A program made the position numbers and the translations under genes. Positions 46,972-55,044 of a stretch of DNA of 64,000 nucleotides are shown piece after piece (positions within the stretch are counted from its first letter, which is position 1; the number at the start of each line of letters is the position of its first letter). Source of the stretch: Gellertiella hungarica (lineage in GTDB: Bacteria > Pseudomonadota > Alphaproteobacteria > Rhizobiales > Rhizobiaceae); the NCBI RefSeq assembly GCF_014197145.1, contig NZ_JACIEZ010000005.1, positions 62,001 through 126,000 on the forward strand, read 5' to 3'. The notes below the pieces were generated by a model. That model did no database searches. It was not told the DNA's origin and worked only from the letters and a program-made list of their open reading frames with translations.

Positions 46972-47670
46972 ATGAGCCTTCTCGACACCATCCGCAACAC
47001 CTTCGTTCCGATCCACAAGGAAGGCTATCGCTTCATCGCGATCTTCTTCGTCGTCTCGGTGGTGCTCGGCATGCTGTGGGAGCCGCTCTTCTGGGTCGGC
47101 CTCATCCTCACCGCATGGTGCGCCTATTTCTTCCGCGATCCCGTGCGCGTGACGCCCGACAGCGACGATCTCGTGATCAGCCCCGCCGATGGCCGCGTCT
47201 CCTCCGTGCAGATGATGGTACCGCCTGCGGACCTCAATCTCGGCACGGACCCGATGCTGCGCATCTCGGTCTTCATGAATGTCTTCAACTGCCACGTGAA
47301 CCGCGCGCCGATGACCGGCCGCATCACCGGCATTTCCTATCGCGAAGGCTCCTTCCTGAATGCCGAACTGGACAAGGCGAGCGACGAGAACGAGCGCAAC
47401 GGCCTGACCATCCAGACCGCCCACGGCGAAATCGGCGTCGTGCAGATTGCCGGCCTGGTGGCGCGGCGCATTCTCTGCTGGGCCCGCCCGCTGGACCAGA
47501 TCGCCGCCGGCGAGCGCTTCGGCCTCATCCGTTTCGGATCCCGCCTCGATGTCTATCTGCCCGCGGGCGCGGAGCCCCGGGTCATCGTCGGACAGATCGC
47601 CGTTGCCGGCGAAACCGTGATCGCCGAGTTCGGCTCCAACAAGGGCCCGCTGATCGGCCGCCGCGGCTGA
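46972..47670 (+). CDS. psd: Phosphatidylserine decarboxylase (short form)
   Basis: Psd makes phosphatidylethanolamine. The 232-residue proenzyme has a hydrophobic N-terminal part ([16 protein letters not shown]...[14 protein letters not shown]), then [11 protein letters not shown] and [13 protein letters not shown] with the conserved His. The self-cleavage site is at the Ser of FGSNKGPL near the C-terminus, which becomes the pyruvoyl group; GS replaces the LGST of the long E. coli form. pssA starts 31 bases downstream, so the two consecutive steps of PE synthesis are one unit. Confidence 0.95.
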   Translation: MSLLDTIRNTFVPIHKEGYRFIAIFFVVSVVLGMLWEPLFWVGLILTAWCAYFFRDPVRVTPDSDDLVISPADGRVSSVQMMVPPADLNLGTDPMLRISVFMNVFNCHVNRAPMTGRITGISYREGSFLNAELDKASDENERNGLTIQTAHGEIGVVQIAGLVARRILCWARPLDQIAAGERFGLIRFGSRLDVYLPAGAEPRVIVGQIAVAGETVIAEFGSNKGPLIGRRG

Positions 47671-47701
47671 TAGCTGAGACTCGACAAAGGCAGGAGTTCC
47701 C

Positions 47702-48562
47702 ATGCAAGGCATCCAGCCGCAGGAAGAGAACAGGGAAGACAACGACGCGGCCCGCGGGCCGCGCCTGCGGGAAATCCCCGTTCGGCTGATGATCCCCAAC
47801 ATCATCACGGTGCTGGCGATCTGCGCCGGCCTTTCCGGTGTGCGCCTGGCTTTCGACGGCCGCTACGAGATGGCGGTGGGCATGGTTCTGCTGGCCGCGT
47901 TCCTCGATGGCATCGACGGGCGCATCGCGCGGCTGCTGAAGGCGACGTCCAAGTTCGGCGCGCAGATGGATTCGCTGGCCGACATCGTCAATTTCGGCGT
48001 CGCCCCCGCGCTCGTGGTCTACGTCTATGCGCTCGGTCAGGCGCGATCCTTCGGCTGGATCGCGGCCCTCGTCTATGCCATCGCCATGTGCATGCGCCTT
48101 GCCCGTTTCAACGTCATGGACGAGCGCAAGGTGAAGGCGTCCTGGCAGTCTGAATATTTCGTCGGCGTGCCGGCGCCGGCAGGCGCCATGCTGGTGATGC
48201 TGCCGGTCTATCTCGGCTTCCTCGGCATTCCCGCCTCGGTCTATTTCGCCCATGTCAGCGCGCTCTACACCATCACCATAGCGCTTCTTCTCGTTTCGCG
48301 CCTGCCGGTCTGGTCGGGCAAGTCGAGCAAGCGGCGCATTCCGCGCGATCTCGTGCTGCCCCTCATGCTGCTGGTCGTGCTCTATGTCGCCATGCTGATG
48401 ACCTATACCTGGGAAGTGCTGGTGGCGACGGTGATTGCCTATCTCGCTTCGCTCCCCTTCGGCGCGCGCGCCTGGCATCGCCAGTATGGCACGCTGACCG
48501 TCGGCGACGCGGGCGAAGTCGGCCCTCCGGGCGCGGAATCGGAAATCGACCGGAACATCTGA
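47702..48562 (+). CDS. pssA: CDP-diacylglycerol-serine O-phosphatidyltransferase
   Basis: PssA condenses CDP-diacylglycerol with serine to give phosphatidylserine, the substrate of Psd encoded just upstream. The 286-residue membrane protein has about eight helices and the CDP-alcohol phosphotransferase motif D-G-x2-A-R-x8-G-x3-D-x3-D. It reads as DGIDGRIARLLKATSKFGAQ followed by MDSLAD, near residues 77-102. GGAGTT precedes the ATG. The CDP-OH family is broad, but neighbourhood with psd makes the serine substrate the best assignment. Confidence 0.93.
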   Translation: MQGIQPQEENREDNDAARGPRLREIPVRLMIPNIITVLAICAGLSGVRLAFDGRYEMAVGMVLLAAFLDGIDGRIARLLKATSKFGAQMDSLADIVNFGVAPALVVYVYALGQARSFGWIAALVYAIAMCMRLARFNVMDERKVKASWQSEYFVGVPAPAGAMLVMLPVYLGFLGIPASVYFAHVSALYTITIALLLVSRLPVWSGKSSKRRIPRDLVLPLMLLVVLYVAMLMTYTWEVLVATVIAYLASLPFGARAWHRQYGTLTVGDAGEVGPPGAESEIDRNI

Positions 48563-48742
48563 CCTGGACAGAAAATGTCGGTTTTCGCGCCGTTTTCGAC
48601 GAAACCGGTGCGATTCCACTCGCATTCTTGATGGATTCGCCTCCAAATTTAAAAAACTGCTTGCCAATGCCCCGAATTGGACAAAGTTTAGCATCAAGCG
48701 AAGCAACGTCAGCAAATCGCGATTTTCGAGGGGAACCACAAG

Positions 48743-48880
48743 ATGAGCGCCAAGCAGGGTGCTGCCCACAAGCCGGCAAAGACCGACCTTTCCGCACAAT
48801 ACCGACCACTGGGCCTGAAGGCCGTTCTGGCAGCAGCGATGATGCTGAAGCCCAAGAGCCTTCAGAAGAAGCCGGCCTGA
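48743..48880 (+). CDS. 45-residue basic protein of unknown function
   Basis: The ORF encodes MSAKQGAAHKPAKTDLSAQY followed by RPLGLKAVLAAAMMLKPKSL and QKKPA. GAGGGGAAC lies just upstream of the ATG, a strong ribosome site, and a rho-independent terminator follows about 55 bases beyond the stop, so it looks like a complete small gene. The middle could form one short amphipathic or hydrophobic helix between basic ends. I do not recognise a family. Confidence 0.65.
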   Translation: MSAKQGAAHKPAKTDLSAQYRPLGLKAVLAAAMMLKPKSLQKKPA

Positions 48881-48934
48881 CCGGATCAGCGGACGGCCTC
48901 CCGAAACGCCCGTCCCCGGATACCCAGCCTTTTC

Positions 48935-48960
48935 AAACCCGCCTTTCCGGCGGGTTTCGT
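48935..48960. terminator. Bidirectional terminator between the 45-residue gene and the SRAP gene
   Basis: AAACCCGCC (48935-48943), loop TTTCC, GGCGGGTTT (48949-48957): a perfect 9-bp stem with A's on the left and T's on the right, so it reads as a terminator on both strands. Genes converge on it from both sides. Confidence 0.75.
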
Positions 48961-48979
48961 GTTTCAGGACGATGCGGCG

Positions 48980-49774
48980 TCAGAAAAGCGACATCTGGTC
49001 GTCGCCGCTCTCTCCGCGACTGCCTCCGCCTCCGGCTGCCTTGCGTGGAGCGGGCGCTGCAGCCGCCTGCGCCTCGCCGACGGGCTCCTGCAGCTCGGGA
49101 CCGACATTGCGCACGGCATTCACCCTGTCCGAGACGGGGATCGCCTCGAAAAAGTCGGGGTCGGCGGGTCGCAGGAGATCGGCGATATCGCGCGGCTCCT
49201 GCGTACGGCAATCCAGCCATCGGCTGAAGTCCTCGGGCGCGATGACGACGGGCATGCGGTCATGGATGCGGGCTATGGCAGCATTGGCGCCAACGGTGAG
49301 AATCGCGCCCGTGTCGACCTCCGAACCGTCGGCGGACGACCAGGTTTCCATCAGCCCCGCAAAGGCAACGATTCCGCCCTTCTTGGGACGGATCCAGTAG
49401 GCTTGCGATTTCTCCCCGCTCTCCTTGGGCGGCCGGTGCCACTCGTAGAAGCCCGAGGCCGGAACGAGAATGCGGCGGTGCCGCATGGCGGCCCGGAACG
49501 AGGCCTTGCCGATGGCGGTTTCGGCCCGGGCATTGATCAGCAGCGGAAAATCCTTCGGGTCCTTCACCCAGCCGGGTGTGAGGCCCCAGCGCACCAGAAG
49601 CGCCCGCCGCTCCGGCAAGTTGCTGCCGGGGGCCGCACGTTCGCCGTCGATGACCACCAGGATGGGCTGCGTCGGGGCAATGTTGTAGCGCGCCGGAAAA
49701 TCCTCCAGCTCGAGAAGGCCGAACAGTTCGCGCACCTCCTCGGGTGTCGCTGTCAGGGAAAAGCGTCCGCACAT
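48980..49774 (-). CDS. SRAP domain protein (YedK/HMCES family)
   Basis: HMCES/YedK proteins protect abasic sites in single-stranded DNA by forming a covalent link through Cys2. The 264-residue protein has MCGRFSLT with Cys2, YNIAPTQ with the conserved Asn, PASGFYEW with the catalytic Glu, and HDRMPVVI with the conserved His. The C-terminal 30 residues are a Gly/Ala-rich tail. The start is fixed by the need for Cys at position 2 after Met removal. It may act beside replication or the SOS response; no LexA-like box was seen upstream. Confidence 0.93.
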   Translation of the reverse strand: MCGRFSLTATPEEVRELFGLLELEDFPARYNIAPTQPILVVIDGERAAPGSNLPERRALLVRWGLTPGWVKDPKDFPLLINARAETAIGKASFRAAMRHRRILVPASGFYEWHRPPKESGEKSQAYWIRPKKGGIVAFAGLMETWSSADGSEVDTGAILTVGANAAIARIHDRMPVVIAPEDFSRWLDCRTQEPRDIADLLRPADPDFFEAIPVSDRVNAVRNVGPELQEPVGEAQAAAAPAPRKAAGGGGSRGESGDDQMSLF

Positions 49775-49939
49775 GCAGCATAAGTGGCACCGGCACCCCG
49801 GGGCGTCAACCGTCGGGTCCGGCCATTCATCCCCCCTTCAGGTTCGCGGGCGTTAACTACGTATTAACCCCGGCTATTTCGTGCGCGTCAGGACAGACTA
49901 TAAACAGTCAAGACGATTCGCTTCGCAAACGGTGATCCG

Positions 49940-50377
49940 ATGTCACAGCCCGCCCCGGCCTCCTCCGCCATCGTGCGAAGGGATGGCCGATATCTCCTGG
50001 TTCGCCGCCGCAATCCGCCGGCAGCAGACCTCTATGCCTTCCCGGGCGGACGGGCCGAGGCCGGTGAAACGCCTGCAGAGGCGGCGCTGCGCGAATGCCT
50101 GGAGGAAACCGGTATCGAGGTGGCCAATCCCCGCCTTTTCGCCACCTACGATCTGGTGACGCGCAATGGCGAAGGCGACGTCACCCATCACTATTTCCTC
50201 TCGGTGTTTGCCGTCGAGGAAACGGGAACGGGAACGGACGAAGCGCTGGCGGCAGACGACGCGGCGGAGTGCGGCTGGTATTCGGCAGACGAGGTGCGGG
50301 CGATGCCCGTTCCGGCCAGCGTGCTCGAATGCGTGGAGCGGCTCGAGATGGAACGTTTTCTGGAGCTCGAGGCATGA
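49940..50377 (+). CDS. Nudix hydrolase
   Basis: The 145-residue protein has a complete Nudix box: G37 x5 E43 x7 REC-LEE-TG (residues 37-59), with the EE pair for metal binding. Nudix enzymes cut nucleoside diphosphates linked to another moiety; substrate unknown. The strand pattern FPGGRAEAGETPAEAALREC is standard for the ADP-ribose/NADH-type group, but that does not set specificity. Its stop overlaps the next ATG by four bases (ATGA), so the TIGR02301 gene is coupled to it. Confidence 0.9.
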   Translation: MSQPAPASSAIVRRDGRYLLVRRRNPPAADLYAFPGGRAEAGETPAEAALRECLEETGIEVANPRLFATYDLVTRNGEGDVTHHYFLSVFAVEETGTGTDEALAADDAAECGWYSADEVRAMPVPASVLECVERLEMERFLELEA

Positions 50378-50829
50378 AAGGCAGACATGTTGCGCTTTGC
50401 CTTGGCGCTGCCCTGGTTCTCTTGCCGCCTGCCCTGGCGGCAGCTGCCGCGGGTGCCGCCAAGCCGGGTGCCAAGACGGCGGAGACCCAGCCGGCGCCGG
50501 CTCCGCCACCGCCCCCTCCGCAGGCGGCGCCCTATGACAGGGATCTGCTGCGGCTGGCTGAAATCATGGGTTCGCTGCACTACCTGCGCGGCCTCTGCAA
50601 TCCTGATGAAAAGGACCAGTGGCGGGCGAAAATGCAGAAGCTGATCGATCTCGAAGCCGGAAAGGAAGCGGATCGGCGGCAAAAACTGACGGCGGCCTTC
50701 AACCGCGGATACCGGTCTTTTGCGGCTTTGCACGCAACCTGCACCGGGGCTGCATTGGAGGCCGAGGAGCGCTACCGTGCCGAAGGGGCAACACTTGCCA
50801 CAGAAATTACGGCGCGCTTCGGAAATTGA
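50374..50829 (+). CDS. TIGR02301 family periplasmic protein
   Basis: The 151-residue protein has a signal peptide ([21 protein letters not shown]) and then a proline-rich spacer. The conserved part is RDLLRLAEIMGSLHYLRGLCNPDE...WR.KMQKLIDLE and AFNRGYRSFAALHATCTGAALEAEERY. This pattern matches TIGR02301, a family known mostly from Rhizobiales, with two conserved cysteines and no assigned function. The ATG overlaps the Nudix stop. Confidence 0.75.
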   Translation: MKGRHVALCLGAALVLLPPALAAAAAGAAKPGAKTAETQPAPAPPPPPPQAAPYDRDLLRLAEIMGSLHYLRGLCNPDEKDQWRAKMQKLIDLEAGKEADRRQKLTAAFNRGYRSFAALHATCTGAALEAEERYRAEGATLATEITARFGN

Positions 50830-50923
50830 GAATAAATTAACCTGTTTCACTCTCGACACGTGCCGATTTGGGAAAACCCTGTTAGAAGAGTTAAACAAAC
50901 GGTAAGAACCCTTACGGGAATGC

Positions 50924-51184
50924 ATGATGGAACCGAGCCTGAACGATATCGATGATATGATTGTGCACGAGAAGCGCCAGGCCGCTCTGGAATACCAGAA
51001 CGAGGCTTGGGCGGACGGCATGGCCGACGGCATCGAGCCGGAGATCATCGCAGATGCTGCGATCGCGCTGGCGATTCGCGAGACCGTTCGTATTCATGGC
51101 GAAGATGCTGCCGAAGCGCTGCTCACCAGCCTTCGCGACCGTATCCATGCCGGCGAATTCTCTCCGAAGCGGACGCTGCAATAA
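50924..51184 (+). CDS. 86-residue conserved-looking hypothetical protein
   Basis: The acidic, alpha-helical product (MMEPSLNDIDDMIVHEKRQA..., MADGIEPEIIADAAIALAIRETVRIHGEDAAEALL) has no signal peptide or membrane helix. The open frame, codon usage and clean separation from both neighbours support a real gene. I do not recognise the family. ATGs at 50924 and 50927 are both possible. Confidence 0.6.
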   Translation: MMEPSLNDIDDMIVHEKRQAALEYQNEAWADGMADGIEPEIIADAAIALAIRETVRIHGEDAAEALLTSLRDRIHAGEFSPKRTLQ

Positions 51185-51264
51185 GCGCCGCGTGACGGCG
51201 CGGTGCCTGCCCCGGCCATGGCCGCGCCTTCTTGTGTAACCCTTTGAAAATCAGAGGCATGGAA

Positions 51265-52020
51265 ATGCGTGGTGAACCAGAGCGCTTCACGTTTCGGCGG
51301 AAACGCAAGGCCGCCACACCGATCCTTCCCGGCCTGCGGCAGGCTGTGATCCTGCTTCTTCTCGCAAGCCCGCTCCTTTCCCCGCCGGCCTTCGCGCTTT
51401 CTGCCCTCCAGGGCATGCCCGGCAGCAACGGCCAGTCGGAGGAAGAGCCGAAGGACGAGGCGCCTTCCGCACCCGGCCTTCCGCTTCCCGATCCGCTCGT
51501 CGGCTCCTCGAGCGCCCCCGCCACGCCCGTCCTGCCCCTGAATGGCGGCAAGCCCGCCGATGCGATCTATGACGAGAGCAAGCTGCCGGAGCCGGTGCGG
51601 CGCACGCGCCAGCTTCTGGTGGAAGCGGCCGCCTCCGGCGATATCGAGCGCCTGCGTCCCCTGCTCGGCAACGGCACCAGCGGCGCCGAGATTTCCGTCG
51701 GGGAAACCGCCGGCGACCCGGTGAATACCCTGAAGGAACTGGCGGGCGACGACGCGGGCATCGAGATCCTCTCCGCCTTCCTGAACATTCTGGCCACCGG
51801 CTACGTCCACGTGGATGTGGGAACCGCGAACGAGGCCTATGTCTGGCCCTATTTCGCCGCAAAGCCTCTCACCGCACTGACGCCGCCCGAGAAGGTGGAG
51901 CTGCTGCGCATCGTCACCGCCGGCGACTATCAGGACATGCTGGATTTCGGCACCTACAGCTTCTTCCGCATCGGTATAGCCCCGGATGGCAAGCTGAAGT
52001 TCATCCGTTCCGGCGAGTAG
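51265..52020 (+). CDS. Secreted or periplasmic protein of unknown function
   Basis: The 251-residue product has a basic N-terminus followed by a hydrophobic core (AVILLLLASPLLSPPAFAL) consistent with a signal peptide cleaved near AFA. A low-complexity Pro/Ser/Glu stretch (about residues 55-85) precedes a folded C-terminal domain from about residue 98 (LPEPVRRTRQLLVEAAASGD) that ends DYQDMLDFGTYSFFRIGIAPDG. I do not recognise the family. The ATG at 51265 has AGAGG seven bases upstream; one at 51259 is too close to it. Confidence 0.65.
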   Translation: MRGEPERFTFRRKRKAATPILPGLRQAVILLLLASPLLSPPAFALSALQGMPGSNGQSEEEPKDEAPSAPGLPLPDPLVGSSSAPATPVLPLNGGKPADAIYDESKLPEPVRRTRQLLVEAAASGDIERLRPLLGNGTSGAEISVGETAGDPVNTLKELAGDDAGIEILSAFLNILATGYVHVDVGTANEAYVWPYFAAKPLTALTPPEKVELLRIVTAGDYQDMLDFGTYSFFRIGIAPDGKLKFIRSGE

Positions 52021-52100
52021 CCGCGGGCGTCCCTGCGGTTTGCAAACAGCACAAACTGCACTATGTCTAGCGCGAATTTCGGCACGGACAACGACTCGCC

Positions 52101-52940
52101 ATGACCCAAGCCTTCCTGGCCGGACGCGGATTTCTGACCATCGGCGGTGCCGATGCGGAAAGCTTCCTGCAGAACCTGATCACCACCGATCTCGCCAGCC
52201 TGAAGGAGGGCGAGGCCGCTCCCGGCGCGCTCCTCACGCCGCAGGGCAAGATCCTGTTCCATTTCCTGATTTCGCGCGAGGGGGACGGCTTTCTCCTCGA
52301 AACCGATTCCGCTTCCAGGGATAACCTCTTGAAGCGCCTGACGATGTATCGCCTGCGCGCCGCCGTCGATCTGGCCGCGGCGCCCTTCGATAGCGTCACC
52401 GTTTCGCTTGACGGCGAAGGCCGGGGAATGGTGGATCGCCGCTTCCTGAAGGCAGGGCATACAGTCCGGCGGCTGCCCGGCGGCACGCCGGATGCGGCCA
52501 GCGAGGCCGCCTATCTGCGGCTCCGCATCGCGCATGGCATTGCCGAGGCGCCCGCCGATTTCGCGCTGGGCGATGCCTTTCCGCACGATATCCTGATGGA
52601 CAGGGATGGCGGGCTGCATTTCCGCAAGGGATGTTATGTCGGCCAGGAAGTGGTGTCGCGCATGCAGCATCGCTCGACGGCGCGCCGTCGTGTCGTGTCG
52701 GTGCGGGCCGAGGCCCCGCTTCCGCCCGGGAGCACGGCCATCACGGCCGCGGGCAAGACGATCGGCAGCCTCGGCACCGTCTGCGGCCAGGACGGTCTCG
52801 CCATCGTCCGGATCGACAAGGCGGGCGAAGCCATGGCTGCGGGTGCCGGCATTCTGGCGGGAGAAGTTCCCGTCGCGCTGTCCCTGCCCGCCTGGACCGG
52901 GCTCTCCTTCCCGACAGAAACGGCCGGAGACGAGGCGTGA
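52101..52940 (+). CDS. ygfZ: YgfZ/GcvT-like folate-binding Fe-S cluster repair protein
   Basis: YgfZ uses tetrahydrofolate to support assembly or repair of certain 4Fe-4S enzymes. The 279-residue protein has the GcvT-like fold and the YgfZ signature KGCYVGQEVVSRMQHRS near residue 175. Its TGA overlaps the GTG of the next gene by four bases (GTGA), beginning a run ygfZ-HD-phosphatase-regulator that ends at the nad genes. NadA, encoded nearby, carries a 4Fe-4S cluster, so the neighbourhood may be functional. Confidence 0.9.
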   Translation: MTQAFLAGRGFLTIGGADAESFLQNLITTDLASLKEGEAAPGALLTPQGKILFHFLISREGDGFLLETDSASRDNLLKRLTMYRLRAAVDLAAAPFDSVTVSLDGEGRGMVDRRFLKAGHTVRRLPGGTPDAASEAAYLRLRIAHGIAEAPADFALGDAFPHDILMDRDGGLHFRKGCYVGQEVVSRMQHRSTARRRVVSVRAEAPLPPGSTAITAAGKTIGSLGTVCGQDGLAIVRIDKAGEAMAAGAGILAGEVPVALSLPAWTGLSFPTETAGDEA

Positions 52941-53554
52941 CAACGGCCAAGGCTCCCCGGGCCTGGCAGCGCATGCTGTCCGGCCGCAGGCTCGATCTTC
53001 TCGATCCCTCGCCGCTCGATGTGGAGATATCCGACATCGCCCATGGCCTCGCCCGCGTGGCGCGCTGGAACGGCCAGACCCGCGGCGATCATGCCTTGTC
53101 GGTTGCCCAGCATTCGCTGATGGTGGAGACGATCTTTACCCGCCTCTTCGAGGCAACGCCCGTCGAGCGGATGATGGCGCTGCTCCATGACGCGCCGGAA
53201 TATGTCATCGGCGACATGATCTCGCCCTTCAAGGCGGTGGTCGGCGGCGGATACAAGACGGTCGAACGCCGGCTGGAAGCGGCCGTGCACCTGCGCTTCG
53301 GCCTGCCGCCGCATCCCTCGGCGGAGCTGAAGACCCGCATCAAGAAGGCGGATTGCATCGCAGCCTTTTTCGAGGCGACGGTGCTCGCAGGCTTCTCCGA
53401 GGCGGAAGCGCGCAAGTTCTTCGGGACGCCGCGTGGTATCACGGCAGACACCATCGATATCGAACCCATTCCGGCTCTCGAGGCGCAGCGCCGCTTCGTC
53501 GACCGATTCTCCGCCATCGAGGCGGACATGATGAAGACAGGTAAGCAGAGATGA
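52937..53554 (+). CDS. HD-domain hydrolase (YfbR-like nucleotidase)
   Basis: The 205-residue protein has the HD pattern of small nucleotidases: HALSVAQHSLMVETI with early His residues and LLHDAPEYVIGDMISPFKAVV with the HD pair and following Asp. Relatives such as YfbR remove phosphate from deoxynucleoside 5'-monophosphates; substrate not shown here. It starts with GTG inside the ygfZ stop and ends overlapping the next ATG by four bases. The frame is open further upstream, but that part overlaps ygfZ heavily. Confidence 0.85.
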   Translation: MTTAKAPRAWQRMLSGRRLDLLDPSPLDVEISDIAHGLARVARWNGQTRGDHALSVAQHSLMVETIFTRLFEATPVERMMALLHDAPEYVIGDMISPFKAVVGGGYKTVERRLEAAVHLRFGLPPHPSAELKTRIKKADCIAAFFEATVLAGFSEAEARKFFGTPRGITADTIDIEPIPALEAQRRFVDRFSAIEADMMKTGKQR

Positions 53555-54081
53555 CCGCCATTGTCGTATCGCCGCTCTCCCGGATTGCCGAACTTGCCGT
53601 GCGCCACAAGGCGGTGGAAATGGTGAGCCTGCTGGCCAAGGGTCAGGATTTTCATCGCCCGGCGGTGATCTCCAGGGACCGCCACCTCATCCTTGGCGTC
53701 AACGACATCTCCTTTGCCGGAACGGGCGATCTGATCGCTCCCGGCGAGGCCCATGTGGCGGCGATCATCGATTTCGCCCGCAGCTGGGATCGGTCCGCGC
53801 CCCTGCTGATCCATTGCTGGATGGGGGTCTCGCGCTCGCCGGCTGCCGCCGTCATCGCTTCGCTCGCGGTTCATCCGGAAGAGGACGACGACGTGCTGGC
53901 GCGCCGGCTGCGGGAGGCCTCTCCCTATGCCACGCCCAATGCCCGGCTGATCGAGATCGGCGATTCCATGCTCGGCCGCAACGGCAGGCTGATCCGCGCC
54001 ATCGCGGGTATCGGTCGCGGCGCTGATGCGGATGGCAATGCTCCCTTCGTGCTGCCGCTCTATGCGGCTGTGGAGGCCTGA
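53551..54081 (+). CDS. Tyrosine phosphatase-like protein
   Basis: The 176-residue protein contains HCWMGVSRSP, the CX5R loop (C89, R95) of the protein-tyrosine or dual-specificity phosphatase superfamily, and an upstream Asp in INDIS that could be the general acid. Substrate unknown. Four-base overlap with the HD gene and one-base overlap with the following regulator gene (TGATG) imply one transcript. Confidence 0.85.
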   Translation: MTAIVVSPLSRIAELAVRHKAVEMVSLLAKGQDFHRPAVISRDRHLILGVNDISFAGTGDLIAPGEAHVAAIIDFARSWDRSAPLLIHCWMGVSRSPAAAVIASLAVHPEEDDDVLARRLREASPYATPNARLIEIGDSMLGRNGRLIRAIAGIGRGADADGNAPFVLPLYAAVEA

Positions 54082-55040
54082 TGGCCCTTGGCGGCATCGA
54101 GATCGGCCTCAACGCCGCCATCGTCTCCATGGCTGGGGCAGAACCCCGCCTGCTGACCGTGGACGAGGCGGGGCAACGGCCGGCCTTGCCCTTCGGTCCC
54201 TTCGACCCCGACCGGCACCGCACGCTTGAAATGTCGCTCCGGGAGACCGTGACGGCCCAGACCGATCTTTCCATGGGCTATGTGGAGCAGCTCTACACCT
54301 TCGGAGACCGCGGACGGCACCGCCTGCCGGGCGACGCGGGACCGCATGTGGTATCGGTCGGCTATCTGGCCCTGACGGGTGCCGAAGGGGAAGCCGACCT
54401 CTCGGGCCGGGGCGTGCGCTGGCGTGACTGGTACGGTTTCTTCCCCTGGGAAGACTGGCGGCAGGGAAGGCCCGCGATCCTGGACAGCGTCATTCTGCCG
54501 GCACTCGAAAGCTGGGCGACGGAACCGGAACTGGCCCATGCGACGTTCACACTGCCCTCGCGCCTGTCGCGGCTGCGGCTCGCCTTCGGGCATGGCGACC
54601 TGCCCTTCGACGAGGAGCGGGTGCTGGAGCGGTACGAACTTCTTTACGAGAGCGGCCTTGTGAGCGAGGCCGTGGCGGATGGGCGGGTTCCGGAGCGGCG
54701 GGTGGCGGTTGAGCTCGGCCTCCCCATGCGGCACGACCACCGCCGCATTGCCGCGACGGCGATCGCCCGCCTGCGCGGCAAGATCAAGTACCGTCCTGTC
54801 ATCTTCGAACTCATGCCGCCGGAATTCACCCTCACCGACCTCCAGTCGACGGTCGAGGGCATATCGGGCCGTCATCTGCACAAGCAGAACTTCCGGCGTC
54901 TGGTGGAGGGTGCCAATCTGGTGGAGCCCTCCGGCGGGACGACGGCCGCCACGGGCGGCAGACCGGCCGCCCTCTTCCGCTTCCGCCGGCAGGTTCTGGA
55001 AGAGCGTCCGCATCCGGGCCTCAAGCTGCGCGGGCGCTAG
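54081..55040 (+). CDS. nadQ: Nudix-related transcriptional regulator of NAD synthesis (NrtR/NadQ type)
   Basis: The 319-residue protein has an N-terminal Nudix-like domain without an intact Nudix box (about residues 1-150). A linker and a C-terminal winged helix-turn-helix follow, with FTLTDLQSTVEGISGRHLHK and NFRRLVEGANLV. This is the design of NrtR-type regulators, whose degenerate Nudix domain senses NAD-pathway metabolites; the alphaproteobacterial branch linked to nad genes has been called NadQ. It converges on nadC with four bases between the stops. A 25-bp palindrome upstream of nadA is its likely operator. The symbol is from memory and context. Confidence 0.65.
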   Translation: MALGGIEIGLNAAIVSMAGAEPRLLTVDEAGQRPALPFGPFDPDRHRTLEMSLRETVTAQTDLSMGYVEQLYTFGDRGRHRLPGDAGPHVVSVGYLALTGAEGEADLSGRGVRWRDWYGFFPWEDWRQGRPAILDSVILPALESWATEPELAHATFTLPSRLSRLRLAFGHGDLPFDEERVLERYELLYESGLVSEAVADGRVPERRVAVELGLPMRHDHRRIAATAIARLRGKIKYRPVIFELMPPEFTLTDLQSTVEGISGRHLHKQNFRRLVEGANLVEPSGGTTAATGGRPAALFRFRRQVLEERPHPGLKLRGR

Positions 55041-55044
55041 CGGT

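Noticed and set aside
44904-47018. Open reading frame of 704 codons on the minus strand
   Set aside because: Antisense to the Atm1-type exporter gene, whose motifs are all intact. The translation has shadow-frame composition.
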